Shown: piece by piece, positions 32,804 through 40,926 of the stretch
How positions within the stretch are numbered: position 1 is the stretch's first letter
How the letters are laid out: the number at the start of each line of letters is the position of its first letter
Assembly: GCA_045612305.1 (NCBI GenBank)
Contig: JAZKYU010000031.1
Location: forward strand, 1 to 47,125
Length of the DNA: 47,125 nt
DNA from: HGM04593 sp045612305
Lineage (GTDB): Bacteria; Bacteroidota; Bacteroidia; Bacteroidales; Bacteroidaceae
Direction: 5' to 3'
Position numbers and translations under genes: made by a program
Notes under the pieces: generated by a model
The model's input: the letters and a program-made list of their open reading frames with translations, nothing else
Databases searched by the model: none
What the model was told of the DNA's origin: nothing

Positions 32804-33217
32804 ATGGCAAAAAAGACACGCAACAACGAGTACCGTGCCCGCAACGAAGAGTTTATGCAGGCTTTGCGCAACGGCGAAGAGGAGTTTTACGAAATTTCGC
32901 AGGGCGTGCTGTGCAAAATAATTAAAAGCGGTACAGGCGACAAGAGCCCCCGTGCCAACAGCGTTGTAACCGTTCACTACAAGGGCTCGCTCATAAACGG
33001 CAAGGTGTTCGACAGCAGTTACGAGCGTGGCTACCCCGAAGCCTTCAGGCTTGGAGAGCTCATAACCGGCTGGCAGATAGCCCTCACACAGATGCACGTA
33101 GGCGATCACTGGGTGGTGTATATTCCCTGGGAGCTTGCATACGGCAAGCAAGGTAACGGCAACATACCGGGCTACTCTACTCTTATATTCGAGATAGAAC
33201 TTATTGCCATAATGTAA
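32804..33217 (+). CDS. FKBP-type peptidyl-prolyl cis-trans isomerase
   Basis: 137 residues with a complete C-terminal FKBP domain: VTVHYKGSLINGKVFDSSYE, LGELITGWQIALTQMHVGDHW and a late ELAYGKQGNGNIPGYSTLIFEIEL, which carry the usual pocket residues (Tyr, Phe, Asp, Trp, Ile, Tyr, Phe). The first ~45 residues are charged and helical. No signal peptide is seen, so it should be cytoplasmic, unlike the exported FKBPs common in Bacteroidales. It lies between the TSCPD and DUF4250 genes. Confidence 0.92.
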   Translation: MAKKTRNNEYRARNEEFMQALRNGEEEFYEISQGVLCKIIKSGTGDKSPRANSVVTVHYKGSLINGKVFDSSYERGYPEAFRLGELITGWQIALTQMHVGDHWVVYIPWELAYGKQGNGNIPGYSTLIFEIELIAIM

Positions 33218-33229
33218 TTTAACACCCCT

Positions 33230-33406
33230 ATGGAACTTCCCAAAGACCCTATGATGCTCTTCAGCACAATAAACATGTTGCTGCGCGATGAATATTCTTC
33301 GCTCGACGAGCTTTGTGCCTCACTCGACGTTTCGCGCGAGGAAATTGAGGAGAAATTGCGCGTTGCAGGTTTTGAATACAGCAAGGAGAACAACAAATTC
33401 TGGTAA
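33230..33406 (+). CDS. DUF4250 protein
   Basis: A 58-residue protein, MELPKDPMMLFSTINMLLRD followed by EYSSLDELCASLDVSREEIEEKL and ending NNKFW. The LPKDP opening, the SSLDELC helix-turn-helix-like centre and the C-terminal NxFW are characteristic of DUF4250, a family of about 60 residues. It starts 12 bases after the FKBP stop and converges with the RmlD-like gene, with 17 bases between stops. The helix arrangement hints at a nucleic-acid or protein-binding module, but no function is known. Confidence 0.85.
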   Translation: MELPKDPMMLFSTINMLLRDEYSSLDELCASLDVSREEIEEKLRVAGFEYSKENNKFW

Positions 33407-33423
33407 AAAAAGCTCTTTCTTAA

Positions 33424-34296
33424 TCAACAACGGCCGAGGGTTATATCGAGAAACAGGCGCAACCCGTCTATAGTGTTTGAGAAACAGACACGCCCACCCG
33501 AGGCACGGAACATCTTCTCCATCTTTATGGAGAGGTTGCGTTCGTGTGCAGGGAAGCGTTCGTAGTCGGGAGTTACGACGTCTGCAGACCCACTCACACC
33601 CAGCATCTCGCAATAACAGCAGGTTGTTTCGTAGGTGTTCATTATGTTCTCGGCACCAAAATTATAAACCCCGCCACACAGAGAAAAAGTTACAGGCAGA
33701 TACTCTACAACCTCGCGCACCCAGGTTATGCCGCGAAACTCACGCACGGGCATAGCAAGGGGTTTGCGTTGTTCTATAGCAAGCGCCACGTTGTGCACAA
33801 AGTCGTTGTGCCGCGGGAGAGTATCGCTATGCGCGTCGTACATCCACGTAGCACGCAATATCACAGCGTCGGGGGCGGCGAGGGCTATGCGCCCCTCGGC
33901 CTCTAGCTTGTGACGGCCATAAACACTCTCGGGTGCAACAGCAACATCTTCACTCAAAAGCCCTAGTTGTGTGTTACCGTTATACACTTGGTCTGACGAA
34001 AAGAAGACAAACTTTGCGCCATAGCGTTCGGCGGCACGCGCCAAATTTTCGGCACCCAGGACATTTACTCTGTAACTCTCGTCGGGGTGTTGCTCGCAGC
34101 GCCAAGTGTTCGATATAGCCGCGAGGTGCAGTACCACATCGGGCACATTATTCATCATATAGTTGTTCACCGAGGTAGCGTCGGTTATCTCCATCTCGCT
34201 GTGCGAAGGAGCCAGGATATTATACTCGCAGCACCAACGCTCCACAAAACGGCTACCCACAAAGCCGCTTGCTCCGGTAACTAAAACTTTCAGCAT
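33424..34296 (-). CDS. RmlD-like NAD(P)-dependent sugar-nucleotide reductase/epimerase
   Basis: An extended short-chain dehydrogenase of 290 residues. GASGFVG binds the nucleotide at residues 8-14, HLAAISN follows near 70, and the catalytic Tyr-x3-Lys appears as YGRHK; the MVREF-like and TWVREVVEYL segments resemble dTDP-4-dehydrorhamnose reductase (RmlD). No other rhamnose genes (rmlA, B, C) are nearby, so the exact substrate is open. Start at MLKVLVTGASG, with a TTCG-type -7 element behind it; the 13-codon upstream extension is rejected. Confidence 0.82.
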   Translation of the reverse strand: MLKVLVTGASGFVGSRFVERWCCEYNILAPSHSEMEITDATSVNNYMMNNVPDVVLHLAAISNTWRCEQHPDESYRVNVLGAENLARAAERYGAKFVFFSSDQVYNGNTQLGLLSEDVAVAPESVYGRHKLEAEGRIALAAPDAVILRATWMYDAHSDTLPRHNDFVHNVALAIEQRKPLAMPVREFRGITWVREVVEYLPVTFSLCGGVYNFGAENIMNTYETTCCYCEMLGVSGSADVVTPDYERFPAHERNLSIKMEKMFRASGGRVCFSNTIDGLRLFLDITLGRC

Positions 34297-34317
34297 ATGT
34301 TGTTTTTTTATTTTATG

Positions 34318-34325
34318 CGAAGATA
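34318..34325 (-). promoter_or_regulatory. -7 element TATCTTCG of the RmlD-like gene
   Basis: Minus-strand TTCG-type element 21 bases before the ATG, in the region divergent from sdaA. Confidence 0.45.
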
Positions 34326-34382
34326 GTAAATACATCTGTTAAAACAATAATATTAAATCGTTCGTAATTGTTTTTACTTTTG

Positions 34383-34415
34383 TTGGGCATTTATCGCAAT
34401 AAAATATTATTTTCG
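34383..34415 (+). promoter_or_regulatory. promoter of the sdaA operon
   Basis: TATTTTCG at 34408-34415, 19 bases before the sdaA ATG; TTG at 34383-34385 is 22 bases upstream, one base beyond the usual range. Confidence 0.45.
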
Positions 34416-34434
34416 CAGAAACTAATCAGAAAAT

Positions 34435-35646
34435 ATGAAGTCACTACGCGAACTATTCAGAATAGGGCTTGGCCCGTCGAGCAGTCACACAATGGGCCCC
34501 AACCGTGCCGCAAAAATATTTGCCAAGCGTTGCCCCGTTGTCGACAGCTACCGCGTTACTCTCTATGGAAGCCTTGCTGCTACCGGCGAGGGACACATGA
34601 CCGACAAAGCTATAATAGAAGTTCTCGAGCCCATTGCACCGCTTGAGCTTGTGTGGATGCCTACGGTATTTCTCCCCTTCCACCCCAACGGTATGAAGTT
34701 CGAAGGAATTAAGGATGGGAAGACTATAGACGAGTGGGTTATATACAGTGTGGGAGGTGGCGAGCTTGCCAACGAGGAGACCACAAAGACCGACGCCGAC
34801 ATATACCCCCTCACCACCGCACACGAGATTATGGACTGGTGCGACGAGACGGGCTACTCTTTTTGGGAGTATGTAGAAAAATATGAAGGCCCCGAAATTT
34901 GGGACTACCTTGCCGAGGTGTGGCACACAATGCAGAGCACCATACGCCGAGGACTCGAGCACGAAGGCGTGCTCCCCGGTGGTCTTGGCATACAACGCAA
35001 GGCCGGACTTTATCTTTTAAAATCGCGTTCTTACAGCGCATCGGTGGCAAGCAAGGCCAAGATTTATGCTTACGCTCTTGCGACATCGGAGGAGAACGCA
35101 AGCGGCACAACTATTGTTACTGCGCCCACCTGCGGCTCTTGTGGTGTGTTGCCTGCCGTGCTCTACCACCTGTCACAGTCGCACGAAAACAGCGAGGCAC
35201 GCATCTTGCGCGCCCTTGCAACAGCCGGTCTCTTTGGCAACATAGCAAAGGAGCACGCCTCAATATCGGGAGCCGATGTAGGCTGTCAAGGCGAGGTGGG
35301 TGTTGCGTGTGCTATGGCGGCCGCAGCAGCCTGTCAACTTTTTGGCGGAACAATAAACCAGATAGAGTATGCTGCCGAGATGGGACTCGAGCACCACTTG
35401 GGGCTCACCTGCGACCCTCTCTGCGGTCTTGTTCAGGTACCTTGCATAGAACGCAACGCCATCGCAGCATCGCGTGCGCTCGACGCCTGCACATACGCTG
35501 CCCTCTCCGACGGCAAGCACAAGATAGACTACGACCGCATAGTAGAAGTTATGAAAGAGACCGGGCACGACATACCCAGCCTCTACAAAGAGACCTCAAC
35601 CGGAGGTATCGCAAAGATTGATGTAAGCAAACGAAGAAAAGGATAA
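34435..35646 (+). CDS. sdaA: L-serine ammonia-lyase (iron-sulfur)
   Basis: Deaminates L-serine to pyruvate and ammonia using a [4Fe-4S] cluster. The 403-residue single chain has the beta domain first (LFRIGLGPSSSHTMGP at about 6-21) and the alpha domain after about 170, with cluster cysteines in TAPTCGSCGVLPA, GCQGEVGVAC and CDPLCGLVQVPC. Single-chain, two-domain form, not the split SdaAA/SdaAB. It heads an operon with an exported thioredoxin (4 bases), prmA and a SemiSWEET gene. Confidence 0.95.
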   Translation: MKSLRELFRIGLGPSSSHTMGPNRAAKIFAKRCPVVDSYRVTLYGSLAATGEGHMTDKAIIEVLEPIAPLELVWMPTVFLPFHPNGMKFEGIKDGKTIDEWVIYSVGGGELANEETTKTDADIYPLTTAHEIMDWCDETGYSFWEYVEKYEGPEIWDYLAEVWHTMQSTIRRGLEHEGVLPGGLGIQRKAGLYLLKSRSYSASVASKAKIYAYALATSEENASGTTIVTAPTCGSCGVLPAVLYHLSQSHENSEARILRALATAGLFGNIAKEHASISGADVGCQGEVGVACAMAAAAACQLFGGTINQIEYAAEMGLEHHLGLTCDPLCGLVQVPCIERNAIAASRALDACTYAALSDGKHKIDYDRIVEVMKETGHDIPSLYKETSTGGIAKIDVSKRRKG

Positions 35647-35650
35647 ATTT

Positions 35651-36100
35651 ATGAAAAAAATATTTTTTGCCATAGTAGCACTCTTTTGTATGCTCGGCAG
35701 CGCTACACACGCGCAAGAGCAAAAGCAGAGCTATGTAAAACACCTCACAAAAGCCGAGTTTGTAGAGAAAGTTTACGACTACACAACAGGCGACAAAGTG
35801 TTTAAATACAAAGGCGACAAGCCTGCCATAGTAGACTTTTATGCAGACTGGTGCGGCCCCTGCCGCAAGCTCTCTCCCATACTCGAAGAGGTTGCCAAGG
35901 AGCTAAAAGACGATATTTACATATACAAGATTAACACCGACAAGGAGCCCGATGTTGCCCGTGCCTTCGGCATACGCGCCCTGCCCACCCTGCTCTTTAT
36001 ACCCGCTGAGGGAGAGCCCCAAGGCTACGAAGGTTTCCTTGCCAAAGAGCAACTATACGAAGCTATAAACTCTTTACTGCTAAAGAAAGAGGACAAATAA
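35651..36100 (+). CDS. exported thioredoxin-family protein
   Basis: 149 residues: signal peptide MKKIFFAIVALFCMLGSATHAQ, then a thioredoxin fold with the redox pair C68-C71 in WCGPCR and a cis-proline in RALPTLLF. In the periplasm such proteins act as disulfide reductases or in cytochrome and thiol maintenance. It follows sdaA by four bases and precedes prmA by 12, although no functional link among these is evident. The Arg after the second Cys and the long N-terminal extension set it apart from cytoplasmic TrxA at 8899. Confidence 0.9.
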   Translation: MKKIFFAIVALFCMLGSATHAQEQKQSYVKHLTKAEFVEKVYDYTTGDKVFKYKGDKPAIVDFYADWCGPCRKLSPILEEVAKELKDDIYIYKINTDKEPDVARAFGIRALPTLLFIPAEGEPQGYEGFLAKEQLYEAINSLLLKKEDK

Positions 36101-36112
36101 ACACACACAACT

Positions 36113-36961
36113 ATGAACGACTACACTAAAGTTACATTTACCGTAGCACCCGCCGAGGAGGTTGCCACCGACATACTTGCCGCCCTGCTTGCCGACGAAG
36201 GTTTCGAAAGTTTTGTACCCGAGGAGGAGGGTATGAGCGCATACGCCCCACAAGCAGCCTTCGACGCCGACGCCCTTGCCGAGGTTGTAAAAAACTTCCC
36301 GCTCGAGGGGTACAGCATCACATACACAACAGAAGATATAGAAGGCGAAGACTGGAACGCCGAGTGGGAGAAAAACTACTTTCAACCAATAATAGTCGAC
36401 GACCAGTGCGTTATACACAGCACCTTCCACACCGATGTTCCACAGGCTAAATATGAGATACTAATAGACCCCAAGATGGCGTTTGGCACGGGTTACCACC
36501 AAACAACCTGCCACATGATACGCGCCATACTTGCAAGCGACATGCAGGGAAAGAGCGTGCTCGATATGGGATGTGGCACAGCCCTGCTCGCTATACTTGC
36601 AAAAAAATGCGGAGCCGGCGAGGTTGTAGCTATAGACATCGACGAGTTTGCCTACGAAAACGCAAAAGAGAACATTGTGCTCAACAAAACACCCGATATT
36701 GAGGTGCGCCTCGGTGGTGCCGATGCACTCAAGGAGAGCGACTGTTTCGACTTTGTTATAGCCAACATAAACCGTAACATACTGCTTGCCGATATGCAAT
36801 ATTATGCTGCACGTATGCACGCAGGTAGCACCCTCTTCATCAGCGGTTTCTACACCGAAGATATGGACATTCTCAAAGAGGAGGCCGCACGCCACGGCCT
36901 GCGTTACGAAACTTTTGCCGAAAACAACCGTTGGGCTATGATGCAGCTGGTTAAAGAATAA
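36113..36961 (+). CDS. prmA: ribosomal protein L11 methyltransferase
   Basis: Trimethylates ribosomal protein L11 with S-adenosylmethionine. The 282-residue protein has the N-terminal substrate-recognition part, AFGTGYHQTTCHM as the PrmA signature (canonical FGTGxHxTT), the SAM loop VLDMGCGTALLAILA near 143-157, the acidic VAIDID and the catalytic-region FDFVIANINRNIL. Length is typical. Third gene of the sdaA operon. Confidence 0.93.
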   Translation: MNDYTKVTFTVAPAEEVATDILAALLADEGFESFVPEEEGMSAYAPQAAFDADALAEVVKNFPLEGYSITYTTEDIEGEDWNAEWEKNYFQPIIVDDQCVIHSTFHTDVPQAKYEILIDPKMAFGTGYHQTTCHMIRAILASDMQGKSVLDMGCGTALLAILAKKCGAGEVVAIDIDEFAYENAKENIVLNKTPDIEVRLGGADALKESDCFDFVIANINRNILLADMQYYAARMHAGSTLFISGFYTEDMDILKEEAARHGLRYETFAENNRWAMMQLVKE

Positions 36962-36971
36962 AACAAAAACG

Positions 36972-37005
36972 CTATCTGTTTGTTATATCAATAGAAAACA
37001 GATAG
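36972..37005 (+). promoter_or_regulatory. inverted repeat just before the SemiSWEET start
   Basis: CTATCTGTTT (36972-36981) and AAACAGATAG (36996-37005) with a 14-base loop, ending two bases before the ATG at 37008. No T-run follows, so it is unlikely to be a terminator; it could mask the translation start or bind a regulator. Confidence 0.45.
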
Positions 37006-37007
37006 TT

Positions 37008-37316
37008 ATGGAACAAGGACTTTTATACAAAGTTTGCGCCTACATAGGCAGCATCGCAATTATTCTCGGGTATCTGCCGCAAGCTATACGCACTATACGC
37101 ACACGCAATACCGACGGCATATCGTTGCCAGGGTTTATAATGATGGCGGTGGGAAGTATTGGTTTCTTAATTCAAGGTTTTGCTCACAAGCCCGATATTA
37201 TTTGGTCTATATCCATTACAAACCTCATAACCACAACCTGCAGCTGCATTGTTTTTGTTATAAAGATGCAGAACGACTACTGCAAGAAAAAGAAGAAAAA
37301 CAGTAAAGGAGATTAA
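37008..37316 (+). CDS. SemiSWEET-type PQ-loop transporter
   Basis: A 102-residue membrane protein with three hydrophobic helices (about 9-24, 41-57 and 65-83) and the PQ-loop motif GYLPQAIRTIRT at about 21-32, followed by the NTDGIS turn. Three helices and this motif fit bacterial SemiSWEET proteins, which dimerise to move sugars across the inner membrane. The tail is lysine-rich. It follows prmA by 46 bases, a gap that contains a 10-bp inverted repeat, and ends at a strong terminator. Confidence 0.87.
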   Translation: MEQGLLYKVCAYIGSIAIILGYLPQAIRTIRTRNTDGISLPGFIMMAVGSIGFLIQGFAHKPDIIWSISITNLITTTCSCIVFVIKMQNDYCKKKKKNSKGD

Positions 37317-37363
37317 ACACATACCCCCACCTTTGTGCAAAGGTGGGGGTATGTGTTTTTATT
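37315..37363 (+). terminator. bidirectional terminator SemiSWEET / BASS
   Basis: About 20-bp stem AAACACATACCCCCACCTTT / AAAGGTGGGGGTATGTGTTT with a tiny loop, followed by T-runs; between convergent genes. Confidence 0.9.
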
Positions 37364-38292
37364 TAATCTTTATCGGCAGAGGCAAACAACCTGGCCGCTA
37401 TAGCCCCGCTTATGTTGTGCCACACACTAAATATAGCCCCGGGAACGGTAGCCAAAGGGAAAGCTGCAAAGTGCATAGTTGCCAACGAAGAGGCCAAACC
37501 ACTATTCTGCATACCCACCTCTATGGATATTGCTGCACGCTTGTTGGGTGCAAGTCCCAAGCAGGTCCCTATCGCAAGGCCCAGCAACAAACCACCCAGG
37601 TTATGCAGCGCCACCACAAGCAGTATCAGCACACCGCCCGAGAGTAATTTTTCGGCTGTGTGAGAAACTATTATACCCACAACCACAGCTATCATTAACG
37701 AGGAGAAGGCCGGCAGGTAGGGCAACACCTTTTGAGTAAAACGCGGCAAAAACTTCTGCACGAGGAAACCACCCAATATGGGCACAATCACCACATATAC
37801 TATAGAGAGAAGCATAGCCACAGCATCAACATCGACAAAAGTACCCGCAAACAACAGAGTGAGCAAGGGTGTGAGGAAAGGAGCAAGCACGGTTGATATT
37901 GCGGTCATACCCACCGAGAGCGCAATATCGCCCTTTGCAAGATAGGTTATTACATTAGAAGCTGTGCCACCCGGGCAACACCCCACAAGAACAACACCCA
38001 GAGCGAGGTCGGCAGGAAGAGCAAAAGCCTTTACCAACAACCAAGCAAGGAGAGGCATAACGGTAAACTGCGCAAGGCACCCCACAAGCACATCTTTCGG
38101 GCGACTAAACACCACCTTAAAATCGCCCACCTTGAGCGTCAATCCCATACCAAACATTATAACCCCCAACATAGGGTTTATGGCACGCATCTCCACAGGC
38201 ATAAAAACCTCGGGGAGGGCCAGAGAAAAAAGGGCTGCCGCAAGCACCAACACCCCCATCCAACGGGATATAAAATCACATACTTTTTTCAT
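37363..38292 (-). CDS. bile acid:sodium symporter (BASS) family transporter
   Basis: A 309-residue protein with about ten hydrophobic helices. Family features are GLTLKVGDFK near 50, GCCPGGTASNVITYLAKGDIALSV (given in parts: GCCPGGTASNV at about 103-113) and a symmetrical second half with EVGMQNSGLA near 277. BASS proteins transport bile acids, pantoate, ketoacids or other organic anions with Na+; which one cannot be told here. It stands alone, ending at the shared terminator. Confidence 0.9.
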   Translation of the reverse strand: MKKVCDFISRWMGVLVLAAALFSLALPEVFMPVEMRAINPMLGVIMFGMGLTLKVGDFKVVFSRPKDVLVGCLAQFTVMPLLAWLLVKAFALPADLALGVVLVGCCPGGTASNVITYLAKGDIALSVGMTAISTVLAPFLTPLLTLLFAGTFVDVDAVAMLLSIVYVVIVPILGGFLVQKFLPRFTQKVLPYLPAFSSLMIAVVVGIIVSHTAEKLLSGGVLILLVVALHNLGGLLLGLAIGTCLGLAPNKRAAISIEVGMQNSGLASSLATMHFAAFPLATVPGAIFSVWHNISGAIAARLFASADKD

Positions 38293-38344
38293 ACTGCAAA
38301 AGGTATTATCAAAGGGTTGCTAAACGCAGTGTCTATATAACACA

Positions 38345-38370
38345 AAAAGCAACCCTTTAAGGTTGCTTTT
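38345..38370 (-). terminator. terminator of tRNA-Lys
   Basis: 10-bp stem AAAAGCAACC / GGTTGCTTTT around loop CTTTAA; on the minus strand it follows the tRNA directly and ends in a T-run. Confidence 0.8.
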
Positions 38371-38380
38371 CTGTTGGTTG

Positions 38381-38453
38381 TGATTCGCCTGGGGCTCGAA
38401 CCCAGGACCCCATCCTTAAAAGGGATGTGCTCTACCTGCTGAGCTAGCGAATC
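38381..38453 (-). tRNA. tRNA-Lys (anticodon UUU)
   Basis: A full cloverleaf on the minus strand: acceptor GATTCGC / GCGAATC, D arm with AGCTCAGCAGGTAGAGC, anticodon stem CATCC / GGATG around loop CTTTTAA giving anticodon TTT, and T arm CTGGG TTCGAGC CCCAG. Discriminator base A; the 3' CCA is not encoded. A complete promoter at 38479-38508 and a terminator at 38345-38370 make it a single-gene transcript. Confidence 0.97.
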
Positions 38454-38478
38454 TACCTGAAGTGCCGTTAAGCGAGTG

Positions 38479-38508
38479 CAAAGGTATGCATTTTTTTCAT
38501 ACTAGCAA
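38479..38508 (-). promoter_or_regulatory. promoter of tRNA-Lys
   Basis: Minus strand: TTG at 38506-38508, 19-base spacer, TACCTTTG at 38479-38486, 25 bases before the tRNA 5' end. Confidence 0.75.
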
Positions 38509-38526
38509 ACTATTTTTGCTTTTTTT

Positions 38527-39699
38527 TCATTCTACAGGCGTTTTTTCTTCCTCTTTGCTGTTTTTTTCACTAAAAACAGTACCATCTACCGCTTTTTTCA
38601 ACGGGTTGTCGCTGCTAGGGAACAACTCGCCATTTATCTCGTGATAACGTTTAAGGTAAGCAAGCAGTATCGTTGTCAGCGGCAGGGCTACAATCATACC
38701 AAGCAGGCCGAGCAACTTACCCCACACTGCAAGCGATAGCAAAATGAGCGCTGGGTGCAAGTTCATTCTGCGCCCCATAATATATGGTACAAGGAGCAGG
38801 TCTTGTATCGCCTGCACTATGCACAGCACAATAACTGCGCTCAAGAGCACCCACCAAAAGTTGTCACCGGTGTTCGACGCCTTGAGCAAAGCAAGCACCA
38901 CCATAGGCAACAAGGAGACTATCTGCAAGTAAGGTACAAGGTTAAGCACGCCTATAAAAATTCCAAAACCTATAGCTACGGGAAAATCTATAATTGCAAA
39001 GCCCACAGAAAAAAGCACACCCACGCAAAGAGCCACCAAGGCTTGCCCACGAAAATATTGGTTCATACCGTGTACCAGGTCGCTCGACAACTTTACCACA
39101 AGGCTGCGCCAGCGCACAGGCAGATAGAGCAACCACTCGTCGGCGAGGTGCTCATAGTCGAGAAGGATAAAAAACATATAAAGCAAGGTTACAAAAACCC
39201 CGAATATGCGCACCACCACATTAACCGTACCCATAAGCAGCAACTCGGCACGCGACAAGAGCTCGTTAAAAAGTTCCTGCACACCCGAACTCTGCAGCAG
39301 AGCCATCACGCCCTCTTCGTTGGCCACACCACGCACATACTCCACCACGGCAGGTGGTATAGAGGGGTTTTTAATATTATCGCTCAAGAAGGATATTGCA
39401 ATACTATTGAACTGCGCAACCTCACGCACCATCGATGGCACTATGAGCATAAAAATTGCAGTTATGAGCGCAAGCACAAACAAAAGCACCGCAATTATAG
39501 AGGGCAGGCGATAGGTAAAACGCATCTTGTGCTGCACAAAGCACACCATAGGATACAAAAGATAGGCTAGCAGCCACGCTACCGCAAACGGCAACAGCAC
39601 GCTGCTCAAGCTGTTGAGCACAAGATAGGATATAGCAAGCACAGCAAGCACCAACACTATGCGCAAGAAACGCCCAAGAGTAATTTCCTGATACTTCAT
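38527..39699 (-). CDS. AI-2E family permease
   Basis: A 390-residue membrane protein of the AI-2E/UPF0118 family: two N-terminal helices (about 10-48), a third near 65-85, a large amphipathic middle domain and four or more helices from about 205 with the family segment GVLNLVPYLQIV near 252 and a PYIMGRRMNLHPALILLSL stretch (307-325). The C-terminal tail is polar and Glu-rich. Members have been linked to autoinducer-2 export, Na+/H+ exchange and other roles, so the substrate is open. Upstream of tRNA-Lys but separated by its promoter. Confidence 0.9.
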   Translation of the reverse strand: MKYQEITLGRFLRIVLVLAVLAISYLVLNSLSSVLLPFAVAWLLAYLLYPMVCFVQHKMRFTYRLPSIIAVLLFVLALITAIFMLIVPSMVREVAQFNSIAISFLSDNIKNPSIPPAVVEYVRGVANEEGVMALLQSSGVQELFNELLSRAELLLMGTVNVVVRIFGVFVTLLYMFFILLDYEHLADEWLLYLPVRWRSLVVKLSSDLVHGMNQYFRGQALVALCVGVLFSVGFAIIDFPVAIGFGIFIGVLNLVPYLQIVSLLPMVVLALLKASNTGDNFWWVLLSAVIVLCIVQAIQDLLLVPYIMGRRMNLHPALILLSLAVWGKLLGLLGMIVALPLTTILLAYLKRYHEINGELFPSSDNPLKKAVDGTVFSEKNSKEEEKTPVE

Positions 39700-39718
39700 A
39701 AGTCACAAATTTATTTCG

Positions 39719-39747
39719 CGAATATAACGATACTTTTTAAAAAACAA
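39719..39747 (-). promoter_or_regulatory. promoter of the AI-2E permease
   Basis: Minus strand: TATATTCG at 39719-39726 and TTG at 39745-39747 with 18 bases between. A second match (TAAATTTG, 39706-39713) lies too near the ATG to be preferred. Confidence 0.45.
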
Positions 39748-39789
39748 CCCTCGCAGCCTCGCTTTTACTCTTTTTTTATTTAAATTGCG

Positions 39790-39840
39790 CGCCACCTTTT
39801 TATAAAAAACACACAGCGTATGTGACATCACGCCACCTTT
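39790..39840. repeat. direct repeat CGCCACCTTT upstream of the ECF sigma gene
   Basis: Two identical 10-mers at 39790-39799 and 39831-39840, 41 bases apart. They could be -35-like elements of ECF promoters or a regulator site; a GTGACA (39821-39826)...CGTCT (39844-39848) pair nearby also resembles an ECF promoter. Confidence 0.4.
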
Positions 39841-39894
39841 GTCCGTCTCACTAACAGAGAGACACAAAGAAAACCGACAAAAAGGAAAAAGTTG

Positions 39895-40371
39895 ATGACA
39901 CCCGAAGAGTTCAAAAAAGAATATTTGCCGTTGCACCGCCGGCTCTATGCTCTTGCCTTAAAACTGCTTGGCGAGAGTAGCGAAGCCGAAGATGCAGTGC
40001 AAACACTCTACACAAAACTCTGGGAAAAGCGCACACAACTCAACAACGTAAAAGTCCCCTGGAGCTACTGCGCAAGAACACTCACGAACATCTGCACCGA
40101 CCGTTGGCGCGAGATAAACCGGCAAGCCACGGAGGATATTGACGAAAATATACCCGATGTATGGAACGTCGACTACGAGGTAACAGACTTTGCCAACTTT
40201 GCAAAACAATACATAGCCCAACTACCACGCAAACAAAGGCTGGTGATACTAATGCGCACACAAGGCGCAAGCACCCAAGAGATTACAAAACTCACCGGGT
40301 TAAGCCACACAAACATACGCACCATCCTCTCGAGAGTGAGAAAAGAGTTAAAAAAGCACTATAACACCTAA
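39895..40371 (+). CDS. ECF-type RNA polymerase sigma factor
   Basis: A 158-residue sigma-70 family factor with only regions 2 and 4. Region 2: YALALKLLGESSEAEDAVQT and WSYCARTLTNICTDRWRE, which recognise the -10 element and melt DNA. Region 4: LPRKQRLVILMRTQGASTQE followed by a helix-turn-helix (ITKLTGLSHTNIRTILSRVR). The start is the ATG after a TTG codon. It opens a four-gene cassette with a membrane-anchored regulator-like protein and two exported proteins. It has no canonical TAnnTTTG promoter, which would fit self-regulation. Confidence 0.92.
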   Translation: MTPEEFKKEYLPLHRRLYALALKLLGESSEAEDAVQTLYTKLWEKRTQLNNVKVPWSYCARTLTNICTDRWREINRQATEDIDENIPDVWNVDYEVTDFANFAKQYIAQLPRKQRLVILMRTQGASTQEITKLTGLSHTNIRTILSRVRKELKKHYNT

Positions 40372-40376
40372 AAAAG

Positions 40377-40907
40377 ATGAGCAACATAAAAGAACTTATA
40401 GAAAAATTCTTCGACGGCACAACAACTGTCGAAGAGGAGCTGGAGATGCGCCGCATACTATGCCAAGAAGAGCTCCCCGCTCACATCGAAGAGCAAAAAG
40501 CCCTATTACTTGCGATGTTGCCCACCGAGAGCGAGGTTCCCGCAGGATTAGAGGCACGCCTCGAAGCGCTTATAGACAACCTCGCACAAGAGGAACAGAC
40601 ACTACCCTGCCACCCCAAAGAGGTAGCAGAGCGCAGCCTAAGGAGTACAAGAGCTCTATTATTCGCACGCTGTGCCACCCTTGCAGCTGCAGCCATCGTG
40701 GCGCTTGTGTGCCTGTTGCATCCCATAAAGGAAAGACCGCGCGACACCTTCAGCACACCCGAAGAGGCCGCCAAGCACATAAACGAAACCTTCGCCCACC
40801 TTGCTATGGTAGTAAACAGCGGCCAAAAAAACTGCATAAACACAGCCACACACCTGCAAAGCATTGGCAACACAACAAGAAGCTGCATCGCTACACATCT
40901 TAAGTAA
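40377..40907 (+). CDS. membrane-anchored protein, possible anti-sigma factor
   Basis: A 176-residue protein starting five bases after the sigma factor stop. The first ~95 residues are cytoplasmic and helical, opening with KELIEKFFDGTTTVEEE, a pattern common in Bacteroidota proteins encoded next to ECF sigma factors. One membrane helix follows (about 102-117, AAAAIVALVCLL), then a ~60-residue periplasmic part with a TPEEAAKHINETFAHLA helix. The topology and position fit an anti-sigma factor, but no zinc-binding or FecR signature is present, so this is inference. Confidence 0.7.
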   Translation: MSNIKELIEKFFDGTTTVEEELEMRRILCQEELPAHIEEQKALLLAMLPTESEVPAGLEARLEALIDNLAQEEQTLPCHPKEVAERSLRSTRALLFARCATLAAAAIVALVCLLHPIKERPRDTFSTPEEAAKHINETFAHLAMVVNSGQKNCINTATHLQSIGNTTRSCIATHLK

Positions 40908-40926
40908 CCACAAAAAACAAGAGCAT

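Noticed and set aside
39706..39713. TAAATTTG as -7 element of the AI-2E permease
   Set aside because: It lies six bases before the ATG, which would place the start of transcription at or inside the gene; the element at 39719-39726 is preferred.
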